Shown here one piece after another: positions 52,197 to 60,847 of a stretch of DNA of 64,000 nucleotides. Below the pieces are notes generated by a model, which worked only from the letters and a program-made list of their open reading frames with translations, was not told the DNA's origin and did no database searches. A program made the translations under genes and the position numbers. The stretch spans positions 206,420-270,419 of the forward strand of contig NZ_FNRD01000005.1 in NCBI RefSeq assembly GCF_900107635.1, in the 5' to 3' direction. Each line of letters opens with the position of its first letter. The first letter of the stretch is position 1. The DNA comes from Flavobacterium gillisiae (GTDB lineage Bacteria > Bacteroidota > Bacteroidia > Flavobacteriales > Flavobacteriaceae).

Positions 52197-54893
52197 TTAT
52201 TTAGCTTTCTTGGTTTTCTTTTCTTTTACAAACAAATTGTTCTTGGTCGTCATTTCTTCATATAACTTAAACAGATACTCTAAACGCTCGGTATCATTCT
52301 CAAATGGTTTCAAGCGATAACAACGCTCAATGGCCAAATCTAACTCATGGTGTGCCTCTTTTAGCCCTTTTGGCATTTTCTCTGGGTCATACAACTGCGC
52401 TAAAGTTTTCGTTGGATGTTTTGCTCTTTCATCTAAAACGGCAAAAACATGTAAGTTGATGGTTTCTTTTTGTTTGTCAGAAATTTCAGGAAAAGGAAAG
52501 GTATTATAACATAATGTATTAGAATATTGCATATCCATCTTTAACCTTCCTGCCACTGCTTTTACCCAAACGATGTGCATTTTAGATGATAACATGCCAA
52601 ATAGCCATGGTTCAGCATCATAGACAACTCTAGCTGCATTAGAAATAACATAAGTATTATCATAAAAACCAACAGGTAAATACTTTCTTCTTTCTGAACC
52701 CGTTTGAGGAATTAAAATACAATCTGAATCTTTGTACTTCATTTCATCAAATTGATTTGGAAATGATGCTTTTTTAACAGTGGATTCTTTTTTACTGGCA
52801 AGCCTAAATTCCCTAACTTTTTCTAGCCTATCTACAAAGGGTTTGAAGTTTTTAATTTCCTCCAAATACTTATCTTCAATCAAAATGCAATACCTTAAAA
52901 AGCCATTCATGAATTCTCTAGCGCCTATATATTTTTTTATAAATTTATGATATTCAGGGTTTTCTGTAATAATCTTATTTTTTTCTTCTTCATCTAGTAA
53001 TAAATTACCATTATCTCCAGGAGAACTACCTTTAATCATTTGAGGCAATTTCGAGATTGGTTTGTTAGTTTGATTTATAAAAACATTGGAGCCTTCAATT
53101 AAATACCCGTTAATATTCTTAGTCTTTTTTAACAAACCATTATTAAATAAATATTTTTCATCACTGAACTTATTTGCTAAACCAATAATCACAACACTTA
53201 CACCCGCATTTCCTTTCGCATTATTTGTCCATTTAAAAGATTGGTAAGCAAAAGAGATTTCAATTTCTTTAGAAAATATGAACGGCCACAAAAGAGCTAC
53301 TTGCTCTCCTTGTGTAATTGAATTTGTAGTTACAAATGAAAATTTACTATTGTTATTTCTTATATAATCAGCCCCTTTAACAAACCAACATGCAATATAA
53401 TCCAGCTTTTTATAGTCTACCATTTTTGAGCATACAATAGACATGTCTGCCTTTTGTTCAGCATCTTGCCTGCTATAGCCTAAATAGGGTGGATTACCCA
53501 ATATATAAACCTCATCGGCTAAATCTATCGGACAGACTGTTTTCCAATCTAAACGAGTCGCATTACCTTGTATAATATTCCCCGCTTCTTTTAATGGTAA
53601 AATAGGCTTGGCTTTACCCAAACCGTGCAACTCCTCTACAAACTCTTTGTTCATTTGGTGTTCTGCTAACCAAAGGGACAAAATCGCCATTTCGTGTGCA
53701 AAATCATCTAACTCGATACCGTAAAACTGAGAAAGTTTTATCTCTGTAAATAAGATACTTTGTTGCGATTGAATCTCAATTAAATGGTTTAGTATTTCTA
53801 TCTCTAAACGTCTAATTTCTTTATATGCAATAATCAAAAAGTTACCGCTACCACAGGCAGGGTCAAAACATTTTATTTTTGAAATTCTATAAATCAGTTT
53901 CCTTAATTTGTTTACATTTCCTTTGCTTTTTTCAAATTCTTCCTTTATTTCGTTTAGAAACAAAGGTTCAATTACCTTCATGATATTAGGTACCGAAGTA
54001 TAGTGCATTCCTAAACCACTACGGTATTCTGGGTTTACAACGGCTTGAATCATGGAACCAAATATATCTGGATTGATTTCACTCCAATCAAGGTTTCCAC
54101 ATTCAATAATTATCTTTCTGGCCTTAGATGAAAATACAGGCGATTGAATATCGTCTCTAAACAGCCCCCCGTTTACATACGGAAACGCTTGTAGGAAATC
54201 TGGTTCTTTACTATTATTCTCTCTATTTAAGACAGTAAACAGACGGTTTAAAAAGGTATGGGTATCTGTTCCATCTGGCTTGGTATGTTGTGCCAGTGCA
54301 TCGGTAAACATTCCTTCAATCGGGAATATATTGGTATCCTCAGCAAAGAAACAAAACAACAGACGAGAAAGAAATATGTTGAGGTTGTGGCCACCATCAT
54401 CATAAATAGTTGGGTTTTCATGTACCAAAATATCATACAGCTTGGCCATTTCATACGAGGCTTTGCGGTCAGCATGATTTTCGTTCTTGGATTGGTATTT
54501 TTCTTGACCCGCCCATGGTAAAAAGAAATCGTATCGTTTGTTTAATTCTTTTATTGGTGTATCTAAAGTAATTCCAGTACGAATATCTTTGGCCAATAAT
54601 GTTTTATAATCGGTTACAATTACAAAACGTGGATTGTGTTTTAAGCTTTCTTCGCTTTTGGTTAAATCATCAATAGTGGTTAGTAGTTTATCTGAAGCTA
54701 CTTCTTTAAAAAGTACTTTCTTTTTGTATAAAACCTCTCCTTCAACTTTAGATAAGTTGAAGTCTCCTTTCTTTAATCGAGTAACCGTAGTCTTAGAGAT
54801 ACCATAGGCCACCAACAAATCGTAGATAAAGTTTTCTTTATCAATCGATTTTACTAATTCATCAAGATTCTTTTCTATTTGAGTGGCGCCCAT
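52197..54893 (-). CDS. MmeI-like class I N6-adenine DNA methyltransferase
   Basis: 898 residues. The SAM-binding motif I is FDPACGSGNFLIIAYKEI (about 342-359), then GIELDDFAHEMAILSLWLAEHQ, and the catalytic NPPY motif is ILGNPPYLGYSRQD (about 467). VTTNSITQGEQVALLWPF and the C-terminal target-recognition-like part (AVAGRLKMDMQYSNTLCYNTFPFP) resemble the MmeI/type IIG family. Unlike MmeI, the N-terminal ~200 residues show no clear D-x(n)-ExK nuclease motif. It is first in a three-gene operon with a helicase and a GIY-YIG nuclease, which suggests the modification arm of a restriction system. Confidence 0.9.
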   Translation of the reverse strand: MGATQIEKNLDELVKSIDKENFIYDLLVAYGISKTTVTRLKKGDFNLSKVEGEVLYKKKVLFKEVASDKLLTTIDDLTKSEESLKHNPRFVIVTDYKTLLAKDIRTGITLDTPIKELNKRYDFFLPWAGQEKYQSKNENHADRKASYEMAKLYDILVHENPTIYDDGGHNLNIFLSRLLFCFFAEDTNIFPIEGMFTDALAQHTKPDGTDTHTFLNRLFTVLNRENNSKEPDFLQAFPYVNGGLFRDDIQSPVFSSKARKIIIECGNLDWSEINPDIFGSMIQAVVNPEYRSGLGMHYTSVPNIMKVIEPLFLNEIKEEFEKSKGNVNKLRKLIYRISKIKCFDPACGSGNFLIIAYKEIRRLEIEILNHLIEIQSQQSILFTEIKLSQFYGIELDDFAHEMAILSLWLAEHQMNKEFVEELHGLGKAKPILPLKEAGNIIQGNATRLDWKTVCPIDLADEVYILGNPPYLGYSRQDAEQKADMSIVCSKMVDYKKLDYIACWFVKGADYIRNNNSKFSFVTTNSITQGEQVALLWPFIFSKEIEISFAYQSFKWTNNAKGNAGVSVVIIGLANKFSDEKYLFNNGLLKKTKNINGYLIEGSNVFINQTNKPISKLPQMIKGSSPGDNGNLLLDEEEKNKIITENPEYHKFIKKYIGAREFMNGFLRYCILIEDKYLEEIKNFKPFVDRLEKVREFRLASKKESTVKKASFPNQFDEMKYKDSDCILIPQTGSERRKYLPVGFYDNTYVISNAARVVYDAEPWLFGMLSSKMHIVWVKAVAGRLKMDMQYSNTLCYNTFPFPEISDKQKETINLHVFAVLDERAKHPTKTLAQLYDPEKMPKGLKEAHHELDLAIERCYRLKPFENDTERLEYLFKLYEEMTTKNNLFVKEKKTKKAK

Positions 54894-55229
54894 TGACTTT
54901 TGAATTGTTATTTTGTTATTAAAAATCTTTATGTAGATTTTGCTTAAAGCTCAAATGTAATAAAATTTAACCTATAAAATATTCAATAAAAAACGCTTTT
55001 ACGCACCCAAATATTTGCAAAAAAATTACAAGTCCCGCCAGAAACGTAAAAATTAGTTTTTCTTATTTCTCTTTTACTTAATAAACTATCTTATTACACT
55101 TCAAGAAAACCTATTTTTTTCGAACTTCATACATACCCTTCATTGTACGCAATAATATAATTGGGCATCAAATCTCTATACGGTTTTCCTCATTATGCTG
55201 AAATTAATATTCACTAAATTTATTAAAAA
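54894..55229. other. Divergent spacer upstream of the methyltransferase operon
   Basis: 336 bp, AT-rich, no gene found. It must hold the promoters for the methyltransferase operon (minus) and the HTH gene (plus). I see no sure promoter box or inverted repeat. Confidence 0.4.
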
Positions 55230-55511
55230 ATGGAAAACGCAATCATGTTACACAATTTATCTCTAAAGGAATTGGAGCAATTAATAGAGCGAGTGGTTAA
55301 AACACAATTGGAAGAGTTTAGAAAAAACCAAGCTAAAGAAAAGCCAGATGAGTTATTGACTAGAGAAGAGACTTATAAATTATTGAAGATTGATAGTAGT
55401 ACACTTTGGCACTGGACTAAAAAAGGAAAAGTAACTGCTTATGGAATTGGTAATCGTAGATACTACAAAAGGTCTGAGTTGCTGGAGAGTTTAATAAAGC
55501 TTAAAATATAA
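55230..55511 (+). CDS. Excisionase/MerR-like helix-turn-helix protein
   Basis: 93 residues. An N-terminal helix is followed by an HTH_17-type domain, LLTREETYKLLKIDSSTLWHWTKKGKVTAYGIGNRRYYKRSEL (approximate span). This family includes Xis-like DNA-bending proteins common in Bacteroidota mobile elements, usually near an integrase or mobilisation genes. It probably serves the island's excision or regulation. The start codon is ATG 55230 (MENAIML); a second ATG at 55245 is possible. Confidence 0.82.
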   Translation: MENAIMLHNLSLKELEQLIERVVKTQLEEFRKNQAKEKPDELLTREETYKLLKIDSSTLWHWTKKGKVTAYGIGNRRYYKRSELLESLIKLKI

Positions 55512-55860
55512 ACTGTCTAAATTATATGTCCCTAGACATATTGCATACTAAAATATTCTCCAAAATTTTTAGAAAAATAATTTTCACACATCCGAGCACT
55601 TGTATATACGCTATCCATTTCAACCCTAATATAAGGCAGAATACGTAGAGACACTGATAATATTACAATATCTGACGGCATGTTGAACACCCCTCCCTCC
55701 GCTAGCACTCAAATGGATATAAAAACGACACTTTATGCAATGTCCATACACTCTCAAGGGTGTCGTGGTAATACAAAATGGTACCTATTTAGATATCTAT
55801 AATTAGTACTTAGGTGAAGTTCAATTGAAACCGACATATTTATATACAAATACAAATGTC
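55512..55860. other. Spacer with small palindrome, no gene found
   Basis: 349 bp. It includes ATATGTC-CCTA-GACATAT (55524-55541), a 7-bp-arm inverted repeat just after the HTH gene that could be an operator or weak terminator. The rest shows no gene. It separates the recombinase/RM island from the small-protein region and may contain an island edge. Confidence 0.35.
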
Positions 55861-56019
55861 ATGGCGAAACTTCCCAATACCGAAAATACCGAAGTACTTA
55901 CAATTAGAATATCACCAAAACTAAAGGAAAAACTAAATCAATTGGCAAAAAAAAGCAAGTATGGTGGAAGTGCATCATCTTGTATTCGCTACCTAATCGA
56001 ATACCACTCAAAACTTTAA
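55861..56019 (+). CDS. Ribbon-helix-helix-like small protein
   Basis: 52 residues from the ATG at 55861 (MAKLPNTEN). TEVLTIRISPKLKEKLNQLAKK is a typical RHH beta-strand plus helix, followed by SASSCIRYLIEYH as the second helix. This is the CopG/Arc-type DNA-binding fold found in antitoxins and mobilisation accessory proteins. No toxin-like partner lies next to it. An upstream TTG at 55825 is a less likely start. Confidence 0.65.
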   Translation: MAKLPNTENTEVLTIRISPKLKEKLNQLAKKSKYGGSASSCIRYLIEYHSKL

Positions 56020-56097
56020 AATATCATTGTATATTTATATCGTAGATATAACAAATCGCTAACTTTAGTTGGCCATTCATTATATGATTTTTAATTA

Positions 56098-56509
56098 TTA
56101 TCTCACTGATTTAACTAAATTATCACCAGCTGAATAAATTCTAGAGAGAATGTAAATATAAATTACTAAGTTGACAATCCCAAAAAAACTGTAAACATAG
56201 ACATAGTTCTCTACTAGAAATAATATCTTATATGCAAAAATCGCAACCATAATGATAAGGATAGTCATGTATAAGACTACATTGACTATGTTTTTCATGT
56301 CCTTACCTGCTGCAATGATATTGGCTGGATTAATTACAGTTTCAAGCACAATAGGTGCAGCCTTTACCACATTTGGCAATGGTTCTATACTAAACTCATT
56401 TTTAGTATTTAGTAAACGCTCTTTCAAATAACTAAACTCTTCTTGAGTTGAGAGTTCGAGATTTTCGTAATTCAACTAATTCTTTTAACTTTTCTAATTT
56501 ACTTTCCAT
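56098..56509 (-). pseudogene. SHOCT-domain membrane protein with frameshift
   Basis: The ATG at 56509 opens MESKLEKLKELVELRKS, a SHOCT N-terminus nearly identical in pattern to the intact gene at 58471 (MEEKLKKLNELAELQKS), but that frame stops soon after (RTLNSRRV). The adjacent frame continues the SHOCT as LSTQEEFSYLKERLLN and runs to the stop at 56098, with two membrane helices (about residues 60-105). One extra base at about 56450-56465 would explain it. Alternatively a 125-aa protein starts at the TTG at 56475. Confidence 0.65.
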
Positions 56510-56524
56510 AAACTTTTTATTTAA

Positions 56525-56938
56525 TTAATTTTCGAAATCAAAAAAGAAAAAGACAATCGCAACCCATACTTTTTGTACACCTCTACCATATCCAATAGTA
56601 CTATAACTACTATTTTGTACTGTGCCATCTTCTTTGATATAACCTAAGGTTTTATACTTGTTATTTTGTACCGTGCCATCTTCTTTGATACAACCAACAG
56701 TTTGATAGTTTTTATTCTGAATAACACCTTTCTCTCTAATATAACCAATGGTGCTATAATTTTTATCTTGAATGGCTCCGTTACTTTTAAAGTAACCAAC
56801 CGTTTGATAGCTCTTATTTTGAATAAGACCGTTACTTGTAATATGAGCAGTTGTATTATAACTACCTGATTGAATTTTTTGTGCTTTTATTGCAGTACTA
56901 CTCAATATGAGAATAATAAAAAAAATACTCTTTCTCAT
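56525..56938 (-). CDS. Exported repeat protein with 17-residue units
   Basis: 137 residues with a signal peptide (1-19, STAIKAQ). Then come five and a half tandem 17-residue repeats of the form (S/N/K)Y-x-T-x-G-Y-I-x-x-x-G-x-(I/V)-Q-(N/D)-x, for example SYQTVGYFKSNGAIQDK and KYKTLGYIKEDGTVQNS. The end is hydrophobic (VWVAIVFFFFDFEN). The repeats should form a small beta-propeller or beta-flower. Such proteins occur in Bacteroidota (one family is named 5-fold beta-flower), function unknown. Confidence 0.75.
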   Translation of the reverse strand: MRKSIFFIILILSSTAIKAQKIQSGSYNTTAHITSNGLIQNKSYQTVGYFKSNGAIQDKNYSTIGYIREKGVIQNKNYQTVGCIKEDGTVQNNKYKTLGYIKEDGTVQNSSYSTIGYGRGVQKVWVAIVFFFFDFEN

Positions 56939-57022
56939 AATTCTTTTATATTAACTTATTAGTCTTTTGTCTTTACATATAGCAAATATTCATTCTATTA
57001 GAAGCTTGTGCCAACCTTAACT

Positions 57023-58471
57023 TTATTTTTCTCTATACTCGCGTCCTTTTTTGTCAATGTAAAAGGATTGACCATCTTCGATATTGCCTTCCATTGCAAC
57101 AATTGCAAAGCCGTTGGGATAAAAACCGTATGCAGATGAATACTTTATTGGAATTACCACCTCACCCGATTTGTCAATAAACCCATATTTTGCCGCCATT
57201 AATTCACCAATTCTATCACAACAATCACCTAGCCCTACTGTGGCCAGCCCGCCACTGAAAAAAGACCCTACAGCATCAAATTTTGTGCTAGATATAATAG
57301 ATTCGGTTTTATCGATGAACCCCCATTTATTTTCACCTAATTGAATAACAGCTAGACCGTCTAAAAAATCTCTCGCACCACTAAAATTAAACCCCATTAC
57401 TTGCTTTCCTGAATGGTCGATATATCCCGTTTTCCCATACTTTTCTTGCCATACTCTAGCTAACCCATCTGAAAAATCTGAACAATCAAAATATTCCAAA
57501 GGAATAACAATTTTTCCTTCTTTATTAACATATCCGAATTTTCCATTTAATTTTACTCGTACTAATCCTTCTGAAAAATAACCAACTTCATCATAAATCA
57601 TAGGAATAACTACTTTCCCTGTTCTATCAATAAACCCGTATTTTCCTTTAAAAATTCGCAACCCATCATCAACTCTAATCACTGTTTTTCCGACACCCAC
57701 TGCAGCAAGATTTTCACTGAATGAGTTTGCAAAATCATATATTAATGGCACTATCTCTTTACCCGTGTTGTCGATGAATCCAAATTTCTCATCAGAATCC
57801 ACCTCGTTTTTAACTACGGACAGATTATTATCTTTTGAAAAACCATCAATATCTTTATAATTTTTTGATACAATAATTCCTTCTTTATTTATTAAGTAAT
57901 ATTCTTGTCCTCCTAAACGACTAAGTATCGCAACCTCATTCGAAAAATTATGTGAATAAAATTCCTTCGGTATTGTAAAAGCAATAGCTCCAGAATTATC
58001 AATATATCCTGTCGCATTATTCCGTTCAAAACGAGCCAAACCGTCAGAATAGAAGTCTAGATTATCATATTCATCATTATTTTGTGGTTTCATTGTCAAT
58101 GAATCAACAAAAATATATTTTCCATTAGCTTTAAGAAAAGGAACCAACGTTTTATTCCTTGAAATAAAAATAAAAAATAAAGTGATTAATACACCTACTC
58201 CCAAAAGGGAAAAGCCAACTGTTTTGTATGAAATATTCCTTTTTTCTTTTGGTCTTGAAATAAAATTTTTTGATTTTATATTTTGGAATTCATCAGTTTT
58301 AATTACTTCCAAATCGAGTAATTTGTCTGTTTTCTCAAGTTTTGGTTCTTCAATAAAATTAGCTATAGGATTAAGAAGTTCATATTTCAATGTATCAAAT
58401 TCTTCTTGAGTTATCGTGCCAGATTTTTGTAATTCAGCTAATTCATTTAATTTTTTTAATTTTTCTTCCAT
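57023..58471 (-). CDS. SHOCT and WG-repeat membrane-anchored protein
   Basis: 482 residues. A SHOCT oligomerisation domain (residues 1-30, MEEKLKKLNELAELQKSGTI) is followed by a linker, one membrane helix (about 83-104, VGFSLLGVGVLITLFFIFI) and a large domain of WG-type beta repeats. These are KYGFIDRTGKVVIPMIYDEVGYFSEGL and similar, at least seven units with G-F/Y-I-D-x-x-G-x-x-V/I-I-P (approximate spans). WG repeats are binding modules; no enzyme motif is present. It is the intact member of a SHOCT family with two broken relatives nearby. Confidence 0.82.
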   Translation of the reverse strand: MEEKLKKLNELAELQKSGTITQEEFDTLKYELLNPIANFIEEPKLEKTDKLLDLEVIKTDEFQNIKSKNFISRPKEKRNISYKTVGFSLLGVGVLITLFFIFISRNKTLVPFLKANGKYIFVDSLTMKPQNNDEYDNLDFYSDGLARFERNNATGYIDNSGAIAFTIPKEFYSHNFSNEVAILSRLGGQEYYLINKEGIIVSKNYKDIDGFSKDNNLSVVKNEVDSDEKFGFIDNTGKEIVPLIYDFANSFSENLAAVGVGKTVIRVDDGLRIFKGKYGFIDRTGKVVIPMIYDEVGYFSEGLVRVKLNGKFGYVNKEGKIVIPLEYFDCSDFSDGLARVWQEKYGKTGYIDHSGKQVMGFNFSGARDFLDGLAVIQLGENKWGFIDKTESIISSTKFDAVGSFFSGGLATVGLGDCCDRIGELMAAKYGFIDKSGEVVIPIKYSSAYGFYPNGFAIVAMEGNIEDGQSFYIDKKGREYREK

Positions 58472-58490
58472 TGTTTGCTTTCATTAAAAA

Positions 58491-58715
58491 TTATTTTTCC
58501 GTGCAACGCAATCTGATAGTCAATTCCCCATCAGAAACTGTAGTGTCCTCATTGGAGCATCCGTTATATGATTCAATAGTCAATGTTTCATCCTTATAAT
58601 ATTCAGAGCCTTCACCAGAGTATGTAGTTGTGCAGATACACGTTTTTTTTTGTTCGTTACACCCGACTATTGCCATAAATAGAAATAGTCCCAAAATACT
58701 TTTTAATTTTTTCAT
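58491..58715 (-). CDS. Small lipoprotein
   Basis: 74 residues with a lipobox (MAIVGC, Cys19) and then a short Cys-containing domain (KTCICTTTYSGEG; YNGCSNED; IRLRCTEK). The four later cysteines could form two disulfides. Function unknown. It lies 19 bp upstream of the WG-repeat gene and may be cotranscribed with it. Confidence 0.65.
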   Translation of the reverse strand: MKKLKSILGLFLFMAIVGCNEQKKTCICTTTYSGEGSEYYKDETLTIESYNGCSNEDTTVSDGELTIRLRCTEK

Positions 58716-58884
58716 ATTTATTCATAATTTTTATTAATCTCGTAAACGTCCAAAACCTATTTATAATGCTATTTTTAAATCCACTAAAAAAGCGTTCCAT
58801 TATGGCTCAACTTAGATATATTATTTTATCAATAATTTAATTACAGTACTTCTTATAAGGTTATTCTCTTATGTTCTTCCTAAT

Positions 58885-59259
58885 TTACGAAATTGAGTAA
58901 AAATTTAAACAAGCACTGTTAATTTGTTTTAATTTTATTTTTGACATTCCTCTCAAGCTATAATTGCGAGCATCTGTAGGTTCTAATTGAATTGCGTTAG
59001 TGTAATCAGCTATTCCTCCTGTATAATCTTGAAGCATATGTTTTGATACTCCTCTCATTGCAAACGCATCTGCCATTCCAAACACATTTAAATATTTTGG
59101 CTTTAATTCAATTGCTTTGTTGTAATTAGCTATTGCTTCTCTATAATTACGATTACTATAATTTTCTAGTCCTTTTTCATAAAAACCGTCAAAGCTCGTC
59201 TGACTATAAGAATTCAGACAAAACAAAATTATTATTATAAATAAAGCATTTTTTTTCAT
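58885..59259 (-). CDS. Exported TPR protein, short
   Basis: 124 residues with a signal peptide (1-19, LFCLNSYSQ). Two to three TPRs follow: GLENYSNRNYREAIANYNKAIELKPKY, AMRGVSKHMLQDYTGGIADYTNAIQLEPTDA and LRGMSKIKLKQINSAC (approximate spans). The protein stops soon after a third repeat begins, so it could be a truncated version of a longer TPR protein. Confidence 0.7.
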   Translation of the reverse strand: MKKNALFIIIILFCLNSYSQTSFDGFYEKGLENYSNRNYREAIANYNKAIELKPKYLNVFGMADAFAMRGVSKHMLQDYTGGIADYTNAIQLEPTDARNYSLRGMSKIKLKQINSACLNFYSIS

Positions 59260-59368
59260 GAATTTAATTTTTACAATTATCAGCGTTATTTAATAATATA
59301 TCTCATTGTGAGTAAGAAGAAACAAATAGTTATTTCTATACTTCTCATTTACTATAAAAACCTTATTA

Positions 59369-59851
59369 TTATCTCATCAACTTTAATAAAACAGTACTAG
59401 AATTCCCTCTCCCATCCATCAATGTTCCTCTTATATCTCCGTTAAAATTAATATAGAGTGTACCAAATGAATCACTATTATTTGAAGCATCATAATTACC
59501 GCCAGTAGCAACTAAACTTCTAACTTTAAAAGAAGAATTATTAAGTATTACAATTGTTCCTGTAAGTGTATTTCCATTTCCGCTTATCATAATATTTCCA
59601 ACTCCAGATGAAACAACATTAAAGTTTACTCTTCCATTTCCATTTAAAGTAAATGCATTTCCCCTAAGGTATTTGATGATGTCAAATTGCTCTTCTTTAT
59701 TTTCATTTTCGTCAAAGGTATTACCCATATTGTTATTCGCAACAACTTGATTATCAGTAAATTTTGATTTATTGTCCTTACAAGCTATTACAATAAATAG
59801 AAATAATACCATTAGCAATAAATTCGTAACTGTATGTATTCTTCTTCTCAT
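59369..59851 (-). CDS. Hypothetical lipoprotein
   Basis: 160 residues. A lipobox-like FIVIAC after a hydrophobic N-terminus (Cys24) is followed by an Asn-rich linker and a beta-rich region (FTLNGNGRVNF, NIMISGNGNTLTGTIVIL, GTLYINFNGDIRGTLMDGRG). No family recognised. A decayed piece with the same FTLNG(NG)RV sequence lies at about 60683-60820. Confidence 0.6.
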   Translation of the reverse strand: MRRRIHTVTNLLLMVLFLFIVIACKDNKSKFTDNQVVANNNMGNTFDENENKEEQFDIIKYLRGNAFTLNGNGRVNFNVVSSGVGNIMISGNGNTLTGTIVILNNSSFKVRSLVATGGNYDASNNSDSFGTLYINFNGDIRGTLMDGRGNSSTVLLKLMR

Positions 59852-59893
59852 ATTAATTAATTTTCTTATCTACTTCCTTCTAAGAGGTTGCTT

Positions 59894-60184
59894 TTATTCT
59901 ACAATTTTCCACATATAAGAATGTTCATCAGCAGTAACATCAACTTGATAAGTATACTCTTGTCCTCCTTCTATTGTTTTTAGAACGCCTGAATATTCTT
60001 TACCATTTTTATGCATCAAGTCAAAGCTATTTATTGAAAGGCTAATTCCATTGCTAGAGGCTCTTTTCTGAAGTTCTACGTTAATATCACTTCTTACTTT
60101 TGAAACTAATTTGTCTTTCGAACCCCCTTCATTACAGGATATTAATGAAATACAAAATAAAAGGCTGTATAAGATTTTTTTCAT
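59894..60184 (-). CDS. Small lipoprotein
   Basis: 96 residues. Lipobox LISC (Cys17), then a domain VRSDINVELQKRASSNGISL and YSGVLKTIEGGQEYTYQVDVT. The shape is like small DUF4333/DUF4878-type lipoproteins, but I cannot assign one. It belongs to the run of exported small proteins on this strand. Confidence 0.6.
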   Translation of the reverse strand: MKKILYSLLFCISLISCNEGGSKDKLVSKVRSDINVELQKRASSNGISLSINSFDLMHKNGKEYSGVLKTIEGGQEYTYQVDVTADEHSYMWKIVE

Positions 60185-60252
60185 TATAAATTATTTTAGG
60201 TGTTAATATTTTTGTTGTCTTATTTAGTTTGGATTAATACTATCCTTTTTTA

Positions 60253-60651
60253 TTAGGATGATGCATAAATCGCTGTTCTAATTCCATTACAGCATCTTTC
60301 GTGAGGAGCGTCAAGCCCAATCAATTGCGTGGATTTACTTTTTATCCCAATTTCAATAAGTAATGAGTTATCGGATTGAGTTATTAAATAGACAGGATAG
60401 ATATATCCATAACTTGTCAAGGAGGCGGAGTCGCTTAAAACGATAATACCATTAGTTTCATTAAAATCATCAACCTTGTAACCATTTGACTGCGCAAATT
60501 GAATTATAGTTTTCATCGATTTGTCTAAAGGACTTGTTGTTGAAAATGATTTTATTCTACTTGGCTTTTTCATTTTTACCGAACCTTTTTTCATTGCGGC
60601 AAATATCAAAAACCCCCCTACTATTACTACACTTATTATTAAAATATCCAT
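60253..60651 (-). CDS. Hypothetical membrane-anchored protein
   Basis: 132 residues. An N-terminal membrane helix (about 2-17) and a basic segment (KKGSVKMKKPSRIK) precede a soluble domain (TIIQFAQSNGYKVDDFNETNGIIVLSDS, approximate span). No family recognised. The N-in anchor with a cytoplasmic or periplasmic domain is unclear. Confidence 0.55.
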   Translation of the reverse strand: MDILIISVVIVGGFLIFAAMKKGSVKMKKPSRIKSFSTTSPLDKSMKTIIQFAQSNGYKVDDFNETNGIIVLSDSASLTSYGYIYPVYLITQSDNSLLIEIGIKSKSTQLIGLDAPHERCCNGIRTAIYASS

Positions 60652-60682
60652 AATTTATATTATTAATTCCCTACTACTTTGG

Positions 60683-60820
60683 TTATACGGTAACACCCCG
60701 TTTTTTAATTGGTTTCTGGACTCCAATTTTAATAAATATTGCCTTATGATACTCACATTGAAGAATTACTCTTCCATTTAAAGTAAATGATTTTCTATGA
60801 AGGAGTTTCCTAAATTATTC
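60683..60820 (-). pseudogene. Small gene remnant resembling the 59369 gene
   Basis: On the minus strand an open frame without a start codon reads SFTLNGRVILQ, continuing to a stop at 60683. FTLNGRV matches FTLNGNGRV in the lipoprotein gene at 59369, and the DNA words CTCTTCCATTT and AAAGTAAATG are shared. It looks like a relic of a duplicated gene. Confidence 0.35.
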
Positions 60821-60847
60821 TTTTTTATGACGTCATGTAAATAAAGT

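Noticed and set aside
49054..54893. Assigning the operon to DISARM, BREX or a type I system
   Set aside because: No DUF1998, PglZ, BrxC/BrxL, HsdS or PLD protein is encoded; the gene set is different.
55861..56019. RHH-like protein as an antitoxin of a toxin-antitoxin pair
   Set aside because: No adjacent same-strand toxin-like gene is present.
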